Assembly (NCBI GenBank): GCA_028023455.1
Contig: JAQFVV010012396.1
Span: 5,808,085-5,872,084, forward strand
Origin: Epiperipatus broadwayi
Lineage: Eukaryota; Onychophora; Udeonychophora; Euonychophora; Peripatidae
DNA length: 64,000 nt
Direction: 5' to 3'
Part shown: piece after piece, positions 1 to 11,012 of the stretch
How the letters are laid out: each line of letters begins with the position of its first letter
Position numbering within the stretch: position 1 is the first letter of the stretch
Translations under genes and position numbers: made by a program
Notes under the pieces: model-generated
Told to the model about the DNA's origin: nothing
The model's database searches: none
Seen by the model: only the letters and a program-made list of their open reading frames with translations

Positions 1-117
1 TTTGTTATGCTAAGATCTAAGAAATGATTTATGTCTAATATACTCCACTTTGGTTTAAAGATGTTTTACTTTTACCTAAATATTAGTGTGTATAGTGATA
101 TGGCTCAAAAAGCAAAA

Positions 118-240
118 TCTCCCATTTTTATTAGAAATAAAGTACCAAGAAGGGATTCAAACCCGGTACATGTGAAAGGTTATTAGATATCACCGTGTCT
201 AGATTTAGATAATCTAGTGGTGCCCTGCTAGACCATATTC
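118..240 (-). repeat. tRNA-like SINE fragment
   Basis: Read on the minus strand, this stretch carries GGGTTTGAATCCC, a good match to the RNA polymerase III B box (GGTTCGANNCC), at about 150-162. An A-box-like TAGCAGGGCACCA lies upstream at about 215-227. That is the layout of a tRNA-derived SINE head. No complete cloverleaf with a paired acceptor stem is evident, so I read it as a SINE or tRNA pseudogene fragment rather than a working tRNA. A copy count elsewhere in the genome would settle it. Confidence 0.4.
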
Positions 241-523
241 ACTTAGTATTTGTTTAAACATGCACTTAACATCAAACCAAGAAATGAAAGTGGATAAGAT
301 TACTGTCTGTATACCTGAGTTATATTTTATTGAATTACTAGTGTACTCACCTCACGTGATTTCATATACCTGAGTTATAATACTTGTTATTAATAATTTG
401 CTTATAATTATTGATAGTGGGATATCTTGAGAAATCCAATGTTATTTTAAATATTATGATCTTATGTATATTGTAGACAACTCAGATATGGTACTAGTTA
501 TTTGAAAAACCTTTAATTTTGTT

Positions 524-526
<3 letters not shown>

Positions 527-580
<54 letters not shown>
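527..580. repeat. (TA)n microsatellite
   Basis: An uninterrupted AT dinucleotide run of about 27 units. It directly abuts an LTR-like start at 581 that reads TGTATTGGGTGCATTTGTAC. Confidence 0.97.
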
Positions 581-583
<3 letters not shown>

Positions 584-612
584 ATTGGGTGCATTTGTAC
601 ATTACAATAGCA
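581..612 (+). repeat. LTR start fragment, same family as the 11-kb solo LTR
   Basis: The first ~30 bases resemble the first bases of the solo LTR at 11,013 (TGTAACGGGTGCATACGTAC). Homology fades quickly downstream and I could not trace an end. The inverted copy ending at 54,245 also sits against a TA-rich run, so the placement beside a (TA)n tract is shared. It could be chance similarity over a short stretch. Confidence 0.35.
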
Positions 613-1095
613 CTCATGTTACACTATTACTTAAAATTACTTTTTTACAGTTATATTATACTTAAATCAGCAGTAAAATCTACTTTTAACAATAAAATTG
701 AATAATAAGAAGCTGAGATAAAATCTCATAGAATAATAATTAATAAAGATTCAAAAAATAAAAATATATAAAAGATGTAACAAAATAATGCACAGCATTA
801 ACATTCTTATTCTTATTTTATTGAATTAAAAAAAAATTTAATTTTGAAAATATATGCATAATAAATAAAAACAAAATTAAATGAAAGTTATCTTTTTAAT
901 TTTCGGTTGTTTTCTATTCTCTCATGTCAGCCATTTGATGATATTGATGCTAATCAAAAACACAGACATATTACAATTCTGGGCCAGGCCTGTGATTCTA
1001 TATAAATAGTGGCTTTTTTAGTTATGTAATATAAAATTAGAGTAACTAATAGTAAATAATATTACTATTTAAAAAACAAAATTTAGAAATTCACA

Positions 1096-2870
1096 TTAAA
1101 TTTTTAAATGATATTCGAATAATTTATGTTTTTGTTTTTTTTTCTCAGTGATGAGATGTTTATTCATCAAAAATAAAAATAGATACAATGAAACAAATGA
1201 AATTTCAGGAACAAAATGGTAAGAGGGGAAGGATACATGTAAAAAGGGAATGGGAAGTGGACAGGAGAAATGGTGTGTAGTTCAGGCTGGTTAGAAAAGC
1301 ACATCTTAGAAAAGGTAGGAATGCAGAAATTTTATGGTGAGCGAGGATGAGCTGGGTTGGGAGAGATATGAGGAGTACAGTTCTTGCTTCTCCTGACAGA
1401 ATTGCACAATGATTCATTCTTGATGTTACTTGATGAGCCACTATCTGAGAAAAATTCAGCAGAGGAAGGTGAAGAGTGCGAAGGGAGGAGGGTGATGAGG
1501 CCCGAGTTGAAGCCAGAGAATTTTTTGCTGAAAGAATTCTTTTTTTCCTTGTGTGTTCTGAATGTCTGAGACTTGTCCTTGGTTCAGGAAAAGGATCCAT
1601 TATGATTTTACTGGGAAGATCAAGGATGGAAATCTGCCTGTCAGAGTTGGTGTCACTATCTGATGGGTTAGGGCATGCACGCTTCTGATGTTTCTTGTTA
1701 GTGGTGGAAGGGCCAGAGTTGGTAGACTCAGACAGGATGATTTCTGAGTTTGAATAAGTGTTCATGTCCATTAAGGAAAGAAGGTCCTGTGAGTGAGCTG
1801 TAACTGAGAGTGGTGGGCTGTGAGTGAGACCAAAATTATGTGGCCTAGAGGAAGCTGGAATCTTACTGAAAGGTGAGAGGGTGGCTGAATGCTGAAAGAT
1901 TGAATTGAAGTGAGGTGGAGGTGAGAGGTTAGCTGAAGGAGGATGTTCATATTTATTGGGGCTGTGCAGAGCACAGATGTGCTTTAGGCCCTTTTCTTTC
2001 TGGCAAGAGTTGCATTTATTTTTTGAGGGCAATCCCGATTAAGGTAGTTGCGGTCTTTTCAGGTGAAACATTGTGACCTCATCCCCTTAATTGAAATTAC
2101 CAAAGGTGCTAGTTCAGCTGCTATTGTTGTGGGAATGCTTTCAGGAGAAAGACCTTTTTTAGGGATGAATTGAAATAAGGCTGTGTTGGTGAAGGTGAGA
2201 CCATTGGTGAGAGGATCCCTAAGGTACTCAAATGAGGTAACTTGTCAAAATGCCTCGAGATATTTCTGTAGGTGCTGCCTCTGCATACCTATTTGGCAGT
2301 TTTTGATAAACCCAAATGGGTTGTTTTTGTTTGTATGTATCTATAAAAAGTTATGGTATTTTTTTAATAGGAAATAATATGCAATTATACTTTTTCAATT
2401 TACACAAAATTTCTACATTCACATTAAATTTAAAAATGATATCCAAGTAATTTGCTTTTTTTTGACAGTAATGAATCAGAAAGTGTTTTTTTTTTTGCTA
2501 GTGTGTATATATAAAAAGTACTGTTATTTAAATACTAAATTTAAAAATGATATCTGACTAATTTGCATTTTTTGGACAGTAATTAATCTGAAAGTGGGCT
2601 CTTTTTGTTATAGTGTATATATAAAAAGTACCGCAATTCAAATACTAAATTTAAAAATCAAACCCGACTAATTTGCTTTTTTTTTTTTTTTTTTTAAAAT
2701 AATTAATCAGAAACTGGGTTGTTTTTGTTAGTGTGTAGATATAAAAACTAATCTTATTTAAATAGTAAATGTAAAAATAATACCCGCTTAATTTTCTTTT
2801 TTTTTTTTTTTTGGACAGTAATTAATAATCAGACACTGGGTTGTTTTTGTTTGTGCATATAAATAAAAAG
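1096..2870. repeat. Tandem ~110-bp repeat array, interrupted
   Basis: Four head-to-tail units begin at about 2426, 2537, 2647 and 2767 (periods 111, 110 and 120). Each reads: AAATTTAAAAATGATA block, a T-rich run, CAGTAATTAATCAGA, a GGGTTGTTTTTGTT block, then TATATAAAAAGTA. A fifth unit is split. Its first half is at about 1096-1160 and its second half at about 2310-2420, with the ORF1-like insertion between. Unit length varies mainly through the poly-T run. No coding potential is visible. Confidence 0.8.
1205..2310 (-). pseudogene. Decayed gag-like ORF1 of a retroelement
   Basis: An antisense insertion that splits a tandem-repeat unit. Reading the minus strand from about 2300, the upstream part translates with gaps into a stretch ending ISIKGMRSQCFT. 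It is followed by a CCHC zinc-knuckle layout (C-X2-C-X4-H-X4-C) at 2029-2070, in which the second Cys codon is now TGA and the His codon encodes Tyr. A frame change near 2030 leads into a ~275-codon open stretch (1205-2032). That stretch is rich in Ser, Pro and Thr and contains a second Cys/His cluster (CNSCQ...H..C). Zinc knuckles after a compact domain are typical of ORF1 of many LINEs and of Gag of LTR elements. I cannot tell which, since no reverse transcriptase follows. A T-rich run at about 1131-1144 could be the antisense poly(A) tail. It cannot make a normal product because of the stop, the lost ligands and the frame change. Confidence 0.5.
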
Positions 2871-5310
2871 TAACTTGTCATGGACAAATTCTCGCAAAAA
2901 ACTTAATTTAAGCGTGATCGTCGAAATACTGCTTTGCCGCACCCTTAAACACAATTTTTGAGGGTTACCCATTCATAATGGAACTTCACAAACATCGTTA
3001 ATAAAGTTACAATGTAACAGTAGGTTAGAGCACTTGAAAAAAAAAACGTTTGTAATGAAATTTTAATTAATTATAACAGGCTAAAATCTGCACCCTCTCA
3101 CACGAACATGTAGAGAAAATAGACCCACTGCCGAGAAGACTCTTTCTGTGTTTTATCGTAGAAAGAAGCCTCTTAGGTTGAATGTAGGCTGCTAAAATGG
3201 TATATTTCTAGGAATTGACCTAGAAATAGCGCCATCATGTGACTGAAATGATAGAATAGAAAACAACCTAATTTTCTCAAATATTATTAACCTTTATAAT
3301 TAAATAAATTGTGATTATTATATCAGTGAATCTAATGTTATGTTATAGTAAATTAAGTAAAATTTGAGGGTTAAATTTATAACTATAATTTTATGATAGC
3401 CAGCCTAATTAAGGTAATTTTATGGATTGCAATGCTTCACATTCAAAAATTAATTATGTTTTAATTATTTTATTACTAAATCTATTTATTTAAACTTAAG
3501 TTTTGAGTATAGTTTTTTTATTGATTCTGAAATCACTTATATAATTTTGGAAATAAATAATCAAATAGTTGATTACTTGAAAGGTCGTATGACATTTGAC
3601 AATCTAGTAATCTTATTTGCATCCATTTTAAAGCAAACAAATAATTACATAGTTTTGTAAGTTTAAACTAGTATAAAAAATGAGTAAAATAATAATAATG
3701 CTAAATTCTAATGGCCCCTCTTCTAATAGGAACCACTGCATTTGCTTTGTCTTCATTCAGTGGTTATATTTTGCTTTTATTATAGAAATGAACCCCCATT
3801 TTAAAATTGAAGCAATCTATAATTTTGAATTTTAGTGTAAGCAATTATACATTTTAATACTCTCAATATAATATCTAAGCACATTTTAGGTTTTTTGGGT
3901 CACGAATTGTCAAACTATAAACATAACTTTCTTCTTTACTTAAATTAATTTCATTTATTATTTCAATTAGAGCTCCAAATGGGTTAGAGAGTATCACATT
4001 TATTTAATTAATATAAGCAAAAAACAATAGTAATGGTAGTAGCAAATTCTCCATACAGTAGTGCCACCAAGTGCAAGCCTTAGTAATCAATGGATGCAAG
4101 AAAGTTTATGAGATGGTAAGCACGTGATGGTTTAATAGTAATGACCTTTATAAGATTTTTATCCAGATTTTTTTTTAATCAATGCATTAAAATTTTGTGA
4201 AGTCTATCATGATTCAATTGCTAAAGGTTTTTTGATAAATTCTTAGTGAAGAAAAATTTAAGTTATGTTCAATTGTGTGAAATGTGTTCAGCCTTTTAAT
4301 TTGGAGCTCAAATCACACATAATATCCTGAGCAATAAATCATATGGTTTTTATTATGCTGAAAGTAGCAATATATGTCTAGAGAATAAGTACAAAGGCAA
4401 AAAAAGTATTAAGAATCCTTTATTAATTATTGATAATAAAATGCTTTATATAAACAACAGCTTTGGTTCATTACTTTATTTAACCAGAAAATATAATTTC
4501 TTCAAGTTTGTTTAGTTTTATACATTTAACTAGGAATGGAAGTCAGTAGCAGAATGCTTAACTTAGCATCTTACTAGTTGTTTGACTGCTCGGGTACAAC
4601 CTAACTTTTAATTACATTGTCATAATTTTTACAGTGTATCCCATTTAATAGCACTTGTCATTATGTTATTTTATGGTCCAAAAATGGATTTGATTACCAG
4701 TGATGATTGAATAATAATTGTTCTGGAGATGTAGTTTTATGCATATTGGAAGCCACAAGCCTACTTCTAACATTAGATGTTGAATCCTTTCATTATTCTA
4801 TTGGCTGCATTGTTATTAAACTGATAACCAAATTCGTTGAAAGTTTTCTAAAAATATATAGTGATGGGGTTTCACTTGTGGTCATATACTAGTGTATATC
4901 TCTTATCTAATTGAATTATTAAATGATTTTTAGAAAATTTTATACTTTATTTCTACTTTTTCAAATATATTTAACTTTTAATAATAATAGCCAGGTTAGT
5001 ATAAAATACATTTTGAATGATATTATTTTCCATACTTTATTAGGAGATAGTATAATAGAAGAATAAACCTATGGCCTTTAGATTCATGATTACTGAATTT
5101 AAGCTAATCCTTTAATGACCTAGGCTATTGCTTAAAACATTAATAATTCAGTAAAATAGTGAAAATAGTCCTATAAGTGGCTGATTTCATTTTTTGGATC
5201 CAATGAATTACAGTTTGTTTAAATCATATATAACATTTTAAAAGATGAAGCTTTTTTTCTAAATCCAAAATGAGCATATTATCTTTCTTTAAAAGGATTA
5301 TGCAATTATT
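2871..5310. other. Region without recognisable genes; one hairpin-family half arm
   Basis: No ORF worth keeping. The stretch 2,880-3,240 is slightly richer in GC than its surroundings but matches nothing I recognise. At about 4,045-4,115 there is a half arm of the hairpin family seen complete at 60,089-60,330 (shared blocks: CTCCATACAGTAGTGCCAC and TAATCAATGGATGCAAG). The rest is AT-rich sequence with no structure I can name. Confidence 0.6.
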
Positions 5311-5319
5311 TTATCTAGC

Positions 5320-6030
5320 GTCATGTTTACAATTATATTACATTCAAATATCAGCCTTTCAAGCTAATTGAGCACGCGCCTTTGAAAGTGTTAAATAAAT
5401 GAATACTTTCCTCTTCAATCCAAGATATAGTATTTATGCAGGAATAAAAAGGATTCTCTTATTCCTACGACTCAAATTCTTTTATATGAGCAAATCTGAA
5501 GTACTGTTGAGGAGAGCGTGAGTAGAATTCTCACTTTAAATTACTATTTACAATGTTTTTTGACTGAATGATGTCGGTGAAATTATGTAGAATTTACTAA
5601 ACGTCATTCTTACTGAAACTTAATTATGAGTAAATAAGCAATTATTTTATCTAGTGCCATGTTTAAAATTATATTACATTCAAATATCAGTCTTTCAAGT
5701 TAATTGAGCACACACCTTTGAGAGTCTTAAATAAATGAATACTTTCCTCTTCAATCCAAGATATAGTAAATTCTAAGTAATTTCACTGACATCATTCAGT
5801 CAAAAAACATCGTAAATAGTAATTTAAAGTGAGAATTCTACTCATGCTCTCCTCAACAGTACTTCAAATTTGCTCATATAAAATAATTTGAGTCATAGGA
5901 ATAAGAGGATCCTTTTTATTCCTGCATAAATACTATATCTTGGATTGAAGAGGAAAGTATTCATTTATTTAACACTCTCAAAGGCGCGTGCTCAATTAGC
6001 TTGAAAGGCTGATATTTGAATGTAATTTAA
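5320..6030. mobile_element. Large foldback (palindromic) element, copy 1
   Basis: Two ~260-bp arms (about 5,340-5,600 and 5,766-6,027) are inverted copies of each other. They share blocks such as CTCTTCAATCCAAGATATAG and its complement, and TTTGACTGAATGATGTCGGT against its diverged complement. Between them, at about 5,635-5,770, lies an extra direct copy of the left terminus (GCAATTATTTTATCTAG... through the AATCCAAGATATAG block). The layout is terminus-body-core-terminus-inverted body. There is no ORF. It is a non-autonomous foldback or MITE-like element. No clean target-site duplication was identified. The core near 5,563-5,650 recurs inverted in the foldback at 57.7-58.4 kb. Confidence 0.8.
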
Positions 6031-7010
6031 AAGGATTAGTAAATATGAAATATATAATAAAAGATGGAAAAAACTGCCTTTAAATAGTTTATTTTAGGGT
6101 CAAACTTTTCCCCAATAATCCAAAAAAATAAAAATTAAAAACACTGAATGAGAAGGCATTAATCATTTCAATTGTCAGATAATGTGAAATTTAATGATTT
6201 TCCAGTTTTTATTTACTCTCTAACTAAGAATATCTAAATATTAATCTGATAGTGGGATAAGTAGCAAAAATTTTAAGCTTGCTTGAGTCCTAAAAAAAAT
6301 CCCAGGTTTCATTTTAAAACTCCTAAAATGTGAATGGTGTCTAAAAGACCAGATTTTATAAATGTTCCATTAAAAGTCAGATCAGTGTTATAAATTATTT
6401 TAGATCCAATTATAAATAAATAATGCAGATTATATCATATATATTGATAATTGATATGCATATAATGTCAAATTCAAATTAAGTAATATTCCATATCAAA
6501 TTTGTTATGCAAATAATATAAACATTATTTCATGATAAAAAGTAGTTTAGTTTTAATTTGGAATTACTATTCATGGCTTAGTTCGATTTTGACTTTTTAA
6601 TAAATGTATATACATACCAAAATGTTTTATTGTGGCACCATTTAAAGGTGTTAGAAAATAACTTCATTGTACAATAATAAGCACATCCTTTTTATCATGC
6701 TCATCATTTGGAATGAACCTTAAGTTGTTGTTGTTTTTTCACATAATAAGTAGGGTAAGAATTTTGTTTTCGGATAAATGTTTACAGGCAATCTAGTAAG
6801 TAAATGGATATTTAGATATTCTTAAGTAGAGCATAAAGATTCAGAATTAATCTGCAATATAACATGACCTTTAAATTCGTAATTATCTTATTTTATTTAA
6901 TATAAACCATTCTTAAATAACTTAAAATATTTATATTTATATAAAAAAACATATTTGTATTTATATGCATATATTCATATATACATAGGTTTATTTGTGT
7001 TAATGCTTAT
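6031..7010. other. No recognisable feature
   Basis: AT-rich sequence without credible ORFs, repeats or RNA genes that I can see. Confidence 0.6.
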
Positions 7011-7380
7011 TGTAATGGTCAGGTTTGTTCATTTGCTCAACAGACTGAGAGTCCAAATCAGAGAACCAAAAGCTGACCAAGTTGGGATAGTAATACCCTA
7101 TGTCTGATCATACCTCAAATCTCTCACTCGTGCTTCCAAGTCAACACATTGTGAATGACATGCCTGAGGTTACACTCAATATCTCTTTAATCACGTTCCA
7201 GCAATAGCAAAGCAGTAAAACATAAGACATCCCCCTATAACATATTATATTAGATAACTTAATTAGTGATTCATAAGATAATGAGCAGGTAATGAGACTG
7301 AGACAAATTTATATTTCATAAATTTAATATAACACTTAATAAATACTAAAGCATAGTTACTGGTGTATAGCTGGCTCACA
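7010..7380. repeat. Dispersed repeat, relative of 15,047-15,260
   Basis: Shares an ordered series of blocks with 15,047 onward: GTAATGGTCAGGTTTGT, AGCTGACCAA, TCTGATCATAC, a TGAATGACAT block and GAGGTTACACTCA, then a decayed tail. There is no coding potential. It could be an LTR or SINE family; two diverged copies are not enough to define boundaries. Confidence 0.6.
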
Positions 7381-7384
7381 CACA

Positions 7385-7670
7385 GGTGAATGAATACTCG
7401 GGTTACAAAATAATATCACAAAGCAATGAGTGAATTCTCAGGGTTATAAAATAATATTATAAAGCAATGAGGGGATTCTCAGGTTTATAAAACAATATTA
7501 CAAAGCATTGAATGGATTATCAGGGTTATAAAACAATATTACAAAGCATTGAATGGATTCTCAGGGTTATAAAATAATATTACAAAGTTATGAGTGGATT
7601 CTCAGGGTTATAAAATAATATCACAAAGCAATGAGTGGATTCTCAGGGTTATAAAATAATATCACAAAGC
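7385..7670. repeat. 41-bp minisatellite, about 7 copies
   Basis: Head-to-tail units of about 41 bp, each containing GGATTCTCAGGGTTATAAAA, then TAATATTACAAAGCAATGA or a close variant. Variants differ by single bases (for example AAGCATTGAATGG against AAGCAATGAGTGG). The units abut without spacers, so this is a minisatellite and not a CRISPR-like array. Confidence 0.92.
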
Positions 7671-8920
7671 ATATGACTTTTTAATAAGCTTATGTCATCT
7701 TTCATGTTCTAATTCATGCTATGTTTTATATACTGGAAATCAATTATAGCTAGCTAGAGTGATCAATTGATGGATAAATGATAGAGGTTATATTATTATT
7801 AACTTTAAGATTATATCATTATTACTAAGTTTAAGATTATATTATTAATACATTTAAAATCATATTATAGAGACATTTGCGTGATATATAATTGTTATAC
7901 AAATAAACACATTAACTCAGATTCTAGATCGGATCAAAGCCGAAGTTCCTTTCTACGGAAACTGAACTGAGAAGTGGTGGCAGTGGAACATTAGATTCTA
8001 GTGCATTAGAAACTATAGTATCAGATAAGTACGCCTCGAATGCATTCTTAATTGAAGTTTATTACCTAGTAAACGGTTCCCCTAACTGATCTGCTTGCTA
8101 TAATGGAAGAGGCCCTTTTATTAAGTGAACAGAAGAGTGGCTTTTGAGCCCTTTGGAAATGCTTTGGTTCCATTAAATATGAATAACTGTCACATTTGCC
8201 TAAACTTTTGAGGCGTGACTTGACGTGGAACAATCTTGAGGTGGGCCATTATAGACATAGCAAGTAGATATGCATATTTATGCAAATTAGCAATACATTC
8301 GCAATGCTAAATTAATATTTTATAAATTAATTACACCAAAATCTTAGCTTCTTCAGTGCTACTCCCACTGGTCAGTTCATAAATGAGCTTATTAAATTAT
8401 ATGATAAAGGCGATAATGAGAATCTGATTTAAGGTTTTCTGCATAGCTACGTATTCTCTAATAAAACGAAGTTATAGCAAACTTAACATTTTTTAGAACT
8501 GGGAACATTAATTGGTTCTAGTAAACTATTAACTGTGCAGCCTTTGGTGGTAAAAACACAGAATTATACCACCTTCATGGCCGAACCTCCGGCTAATATA
8601 CAAGTGATCATTAATATATGAGTAGATCGTATGTAGTGGTTATAATACGTGGCCAATTCTTCCGTGTTCAATAACACTACGTCTACTAACAATACTATAA
8701 TCATATAGTTTGCCATTGATTTCATTGTGGGTTGAATTCCTATGCATATTGACGGAATTTGTATTATCAGTAGAATTTAAGATGAGAGTGTGAGCATTGT
8801 CATCTTTTTCAAGTGTTTATTTGTTCATGTTTATGATTTTCTGTATTTCCCAAGTGAAAGATTTTTGTGTACTAGTAATTTTCAGCATATTATTGATATT
8901 TGTCAAAAATTTTTTTTGGC
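7671..8920. other. No recognisable feature
   Basis: Base composition is a little more balanced around 7,930-8,700, but no ORF, repeat family or RNA gene could be supported. Confidence 0.5.
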
Positions 8921-9035
8921 TAATTTTGGCTTTTTGGGGGGTCAAAAAAGACAAAATACAATTTCTCAAGCTCTCTGGCAGATGATTGGAGTTGTTTGCG
9001 GAAAAATACCATTTCTGTCGTGACTCGGACGAGAG

Positions 9036-9160
9036 TTGAAAAAGAAGAACAAAATGTCTACCACGTTATTATATTTGTGGGACATCCCAAACAGAGAAAG
9101 TGAGGCAGTTGCATTTTTGCAAGCCCAAAACATCCTGCCATTCGTTATAGTTGATTTAGT
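9036..9160 (+). pseudogene. Possible N-terminal fragment of a Merlin/ISXO2-like transposase
   Basis: The plus strand, from an ATG at about 9,054, reads MSTTLLYLWDIPNRES and then AVAFLQAQNILP before similarity ends. From memory of the family, IS1016/ISXO2-like (Merlin-type) transposase proteins common in invertebrate genomes start with a similar short W-DIPNRE...FLQ..G.LP segment ahead of a zinc-ribbon. Only about 35 residues support this. The zinc-ribbon and the catalytic domain are absent downstream, so it is at most a first exon or a truncated copy. It could also be a chance ORF. A profile search with the DDE_Tnp_IS1595 family would decide. Confidence 0.3.
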
Positions 9161-11008
9161 TCAGTCATATGTGGTTAATAAATTTATTTTTTGGAAAGAA
9201 TTTGTTTTATTTGCGATTATTTTTATCTGTAAATCAGGTAATTAACACCCAGAATGACAGTGTTAAAAGGGGCGGTGTATTTTGTTGGACATCTTTTGAT
9301 TGATTGATTTTTTTTTAAAAAAAATACTTCTTCTTTTGACATACCTATTTGTTCCATTTAGAAGCAAAAAGAGGTTTTTAGTTGTTGTTGTTGTTTTAAA
9401 TCAATAAACAGCATGTTAAATAGATTTTAAAAATGAACCTGAGCTAATTTTTGTTGTTAAAAAAGAATAAAAATACCGGACGTTTTATTTGTTATGAAAA
9501 CAAAAGATCTTTAACAAACTTGTACGACTCTTAAAAAAGATAAATAAATAAATCCTAGCTTTCATTTAGAATAAGTTTTAGTTATGAAATTTAATATTTG
9601 GCAGAAAGGATTTACCGGCAAAGTCTTTAAGGCATTGTTCAATATGCTTCTCTCTCTATTTAGTCAGGCTGGGCTTCTCTTTAGTTTTAGTCTGGATGCA
9701 GCTTTGCAAATTTATTTCTGTGGCAGCTTTCCCCTGTTCTCTGGTCAGAAACTCTCTGGTCTCTCAGGTACAGCTTCTTTCTTACTGTGCTGGGCATGGT
9801 GGAGGTTCTCTCTCATCAGTAGCCGCTTGTGGAAGAGCAAACGGCTGTCTCTTTGTCTTCTAGCCAACGGTCATCTTTGGAGCAGCTGGGATGGTGGCTT
9901 TTTAAGATTCAGCTTTCTTAAATGGCAGGAACAGTTTTCTTATTTAACTTTCAGCTCTGGTCTTTGGAAATAATTTCGGCAGCAATAACACAATTTTCAC
10001 GGCAATTAGTAACAGGAAAAATTAGGACGGATGATGATGGATGGATGGAAGAGGACCTTGATGGCTATTTAGGCCCTTTTATATAATATATTTTTAACAG
10101 TAGTTACCTCCTACTTTGAGTCATGCCAAATCACCTGATGACCAGTTCGAACTAGCCTTTAACCAAATATCCAGTTAGTAAAATATTTAATATAGCTAAA
10201 TCTGGACTTGGAAAGGCTCTATTGTTTTAATTGACATCAGTTATAAGATATATTTTCAAGAGAATGGTCACAGCAATTTGTATAGATTTATGCTTGACTG
10301 AATATTATAATTGGTCTTGGTTATAATTTTTAACTAGGTCAAATTTTAACCAAAGATTTATTTTTAGAACGAAGTGTTAAAACTGATAAACTTTCTGCTC
10401 AGGTAATTTTAGACAAACAAAGGACTGAAAATTTTCTGACTTGAAAATTATCTAAAATGAATACTGACTTAAATAAATAATTATTTAGAATGAATATTGA
10501 AAAATTAATAATATTATAATTTTACACTTATTATGCTGCTATATAGATAAATTTTAATTACACAGTTATGTTTCTTTCAGCTTTAACAAATCTAACTGAA
10601 TATGCTCATATATAAATATTTGAGACTGTAATTTTATATTTATAATTAATAGGATGATTATATACGCGCATATCCTGCTATATTATAAGCACAAAGTTTT
10701 TAAAAATTTAAGAAATACACGACATCTGAGTATAACGAAATATACTATTATCGAAGATTATAGGTGAAACAGATGTCACTGTTTCATTATATGTGAGCAT
10801 GTTTTTGAATATGAGTTAATAATTTCTACTGATATCTTCTGATAACTACTCTAAATGGCATCAGATTAAAAAACTTAGATGTTTTTTTAAATTTATTATG
10901 ATATTAATATTTACCAATATTCAAATGATACCAATATATTAAAGATATTTTTAAATTTCTTTTTGAGTAGTTGTTTAATTTCCCTGGACTTACTGAATCT
11001 ACATTAAT
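9161..11008. other. No gene; GC-richer patch of unknown nature
   Basis: Between about 9,590 and 10,080 the composition is less AT-rich than the surroundings and a 129-codon ORF is open on the plus strand (9,584-9,973). Its product (Phe/Leu/Ser/Trp-rich) matches no family I know. The patch may be a fragment of a retroelement LTR. The remainder is plain AT-rich sequence. Confidence 0.45.
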
Positions 11009-11012
11009 CAAG

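Noticed and set aside
7385-7670. CRISPR-like array
   Set aside because: Units abut with no unique spacers and the context is a eukaryotic genome: a minisatellite.
9584-9973. 129-codon ORF on the plus strand, in a GC-richer patch
   Set aside because: The composition (Phe, Leu, Ser, Trp) looks like a chance reading of pyrimidine-rich DNA; no domain, no relatives in the window.
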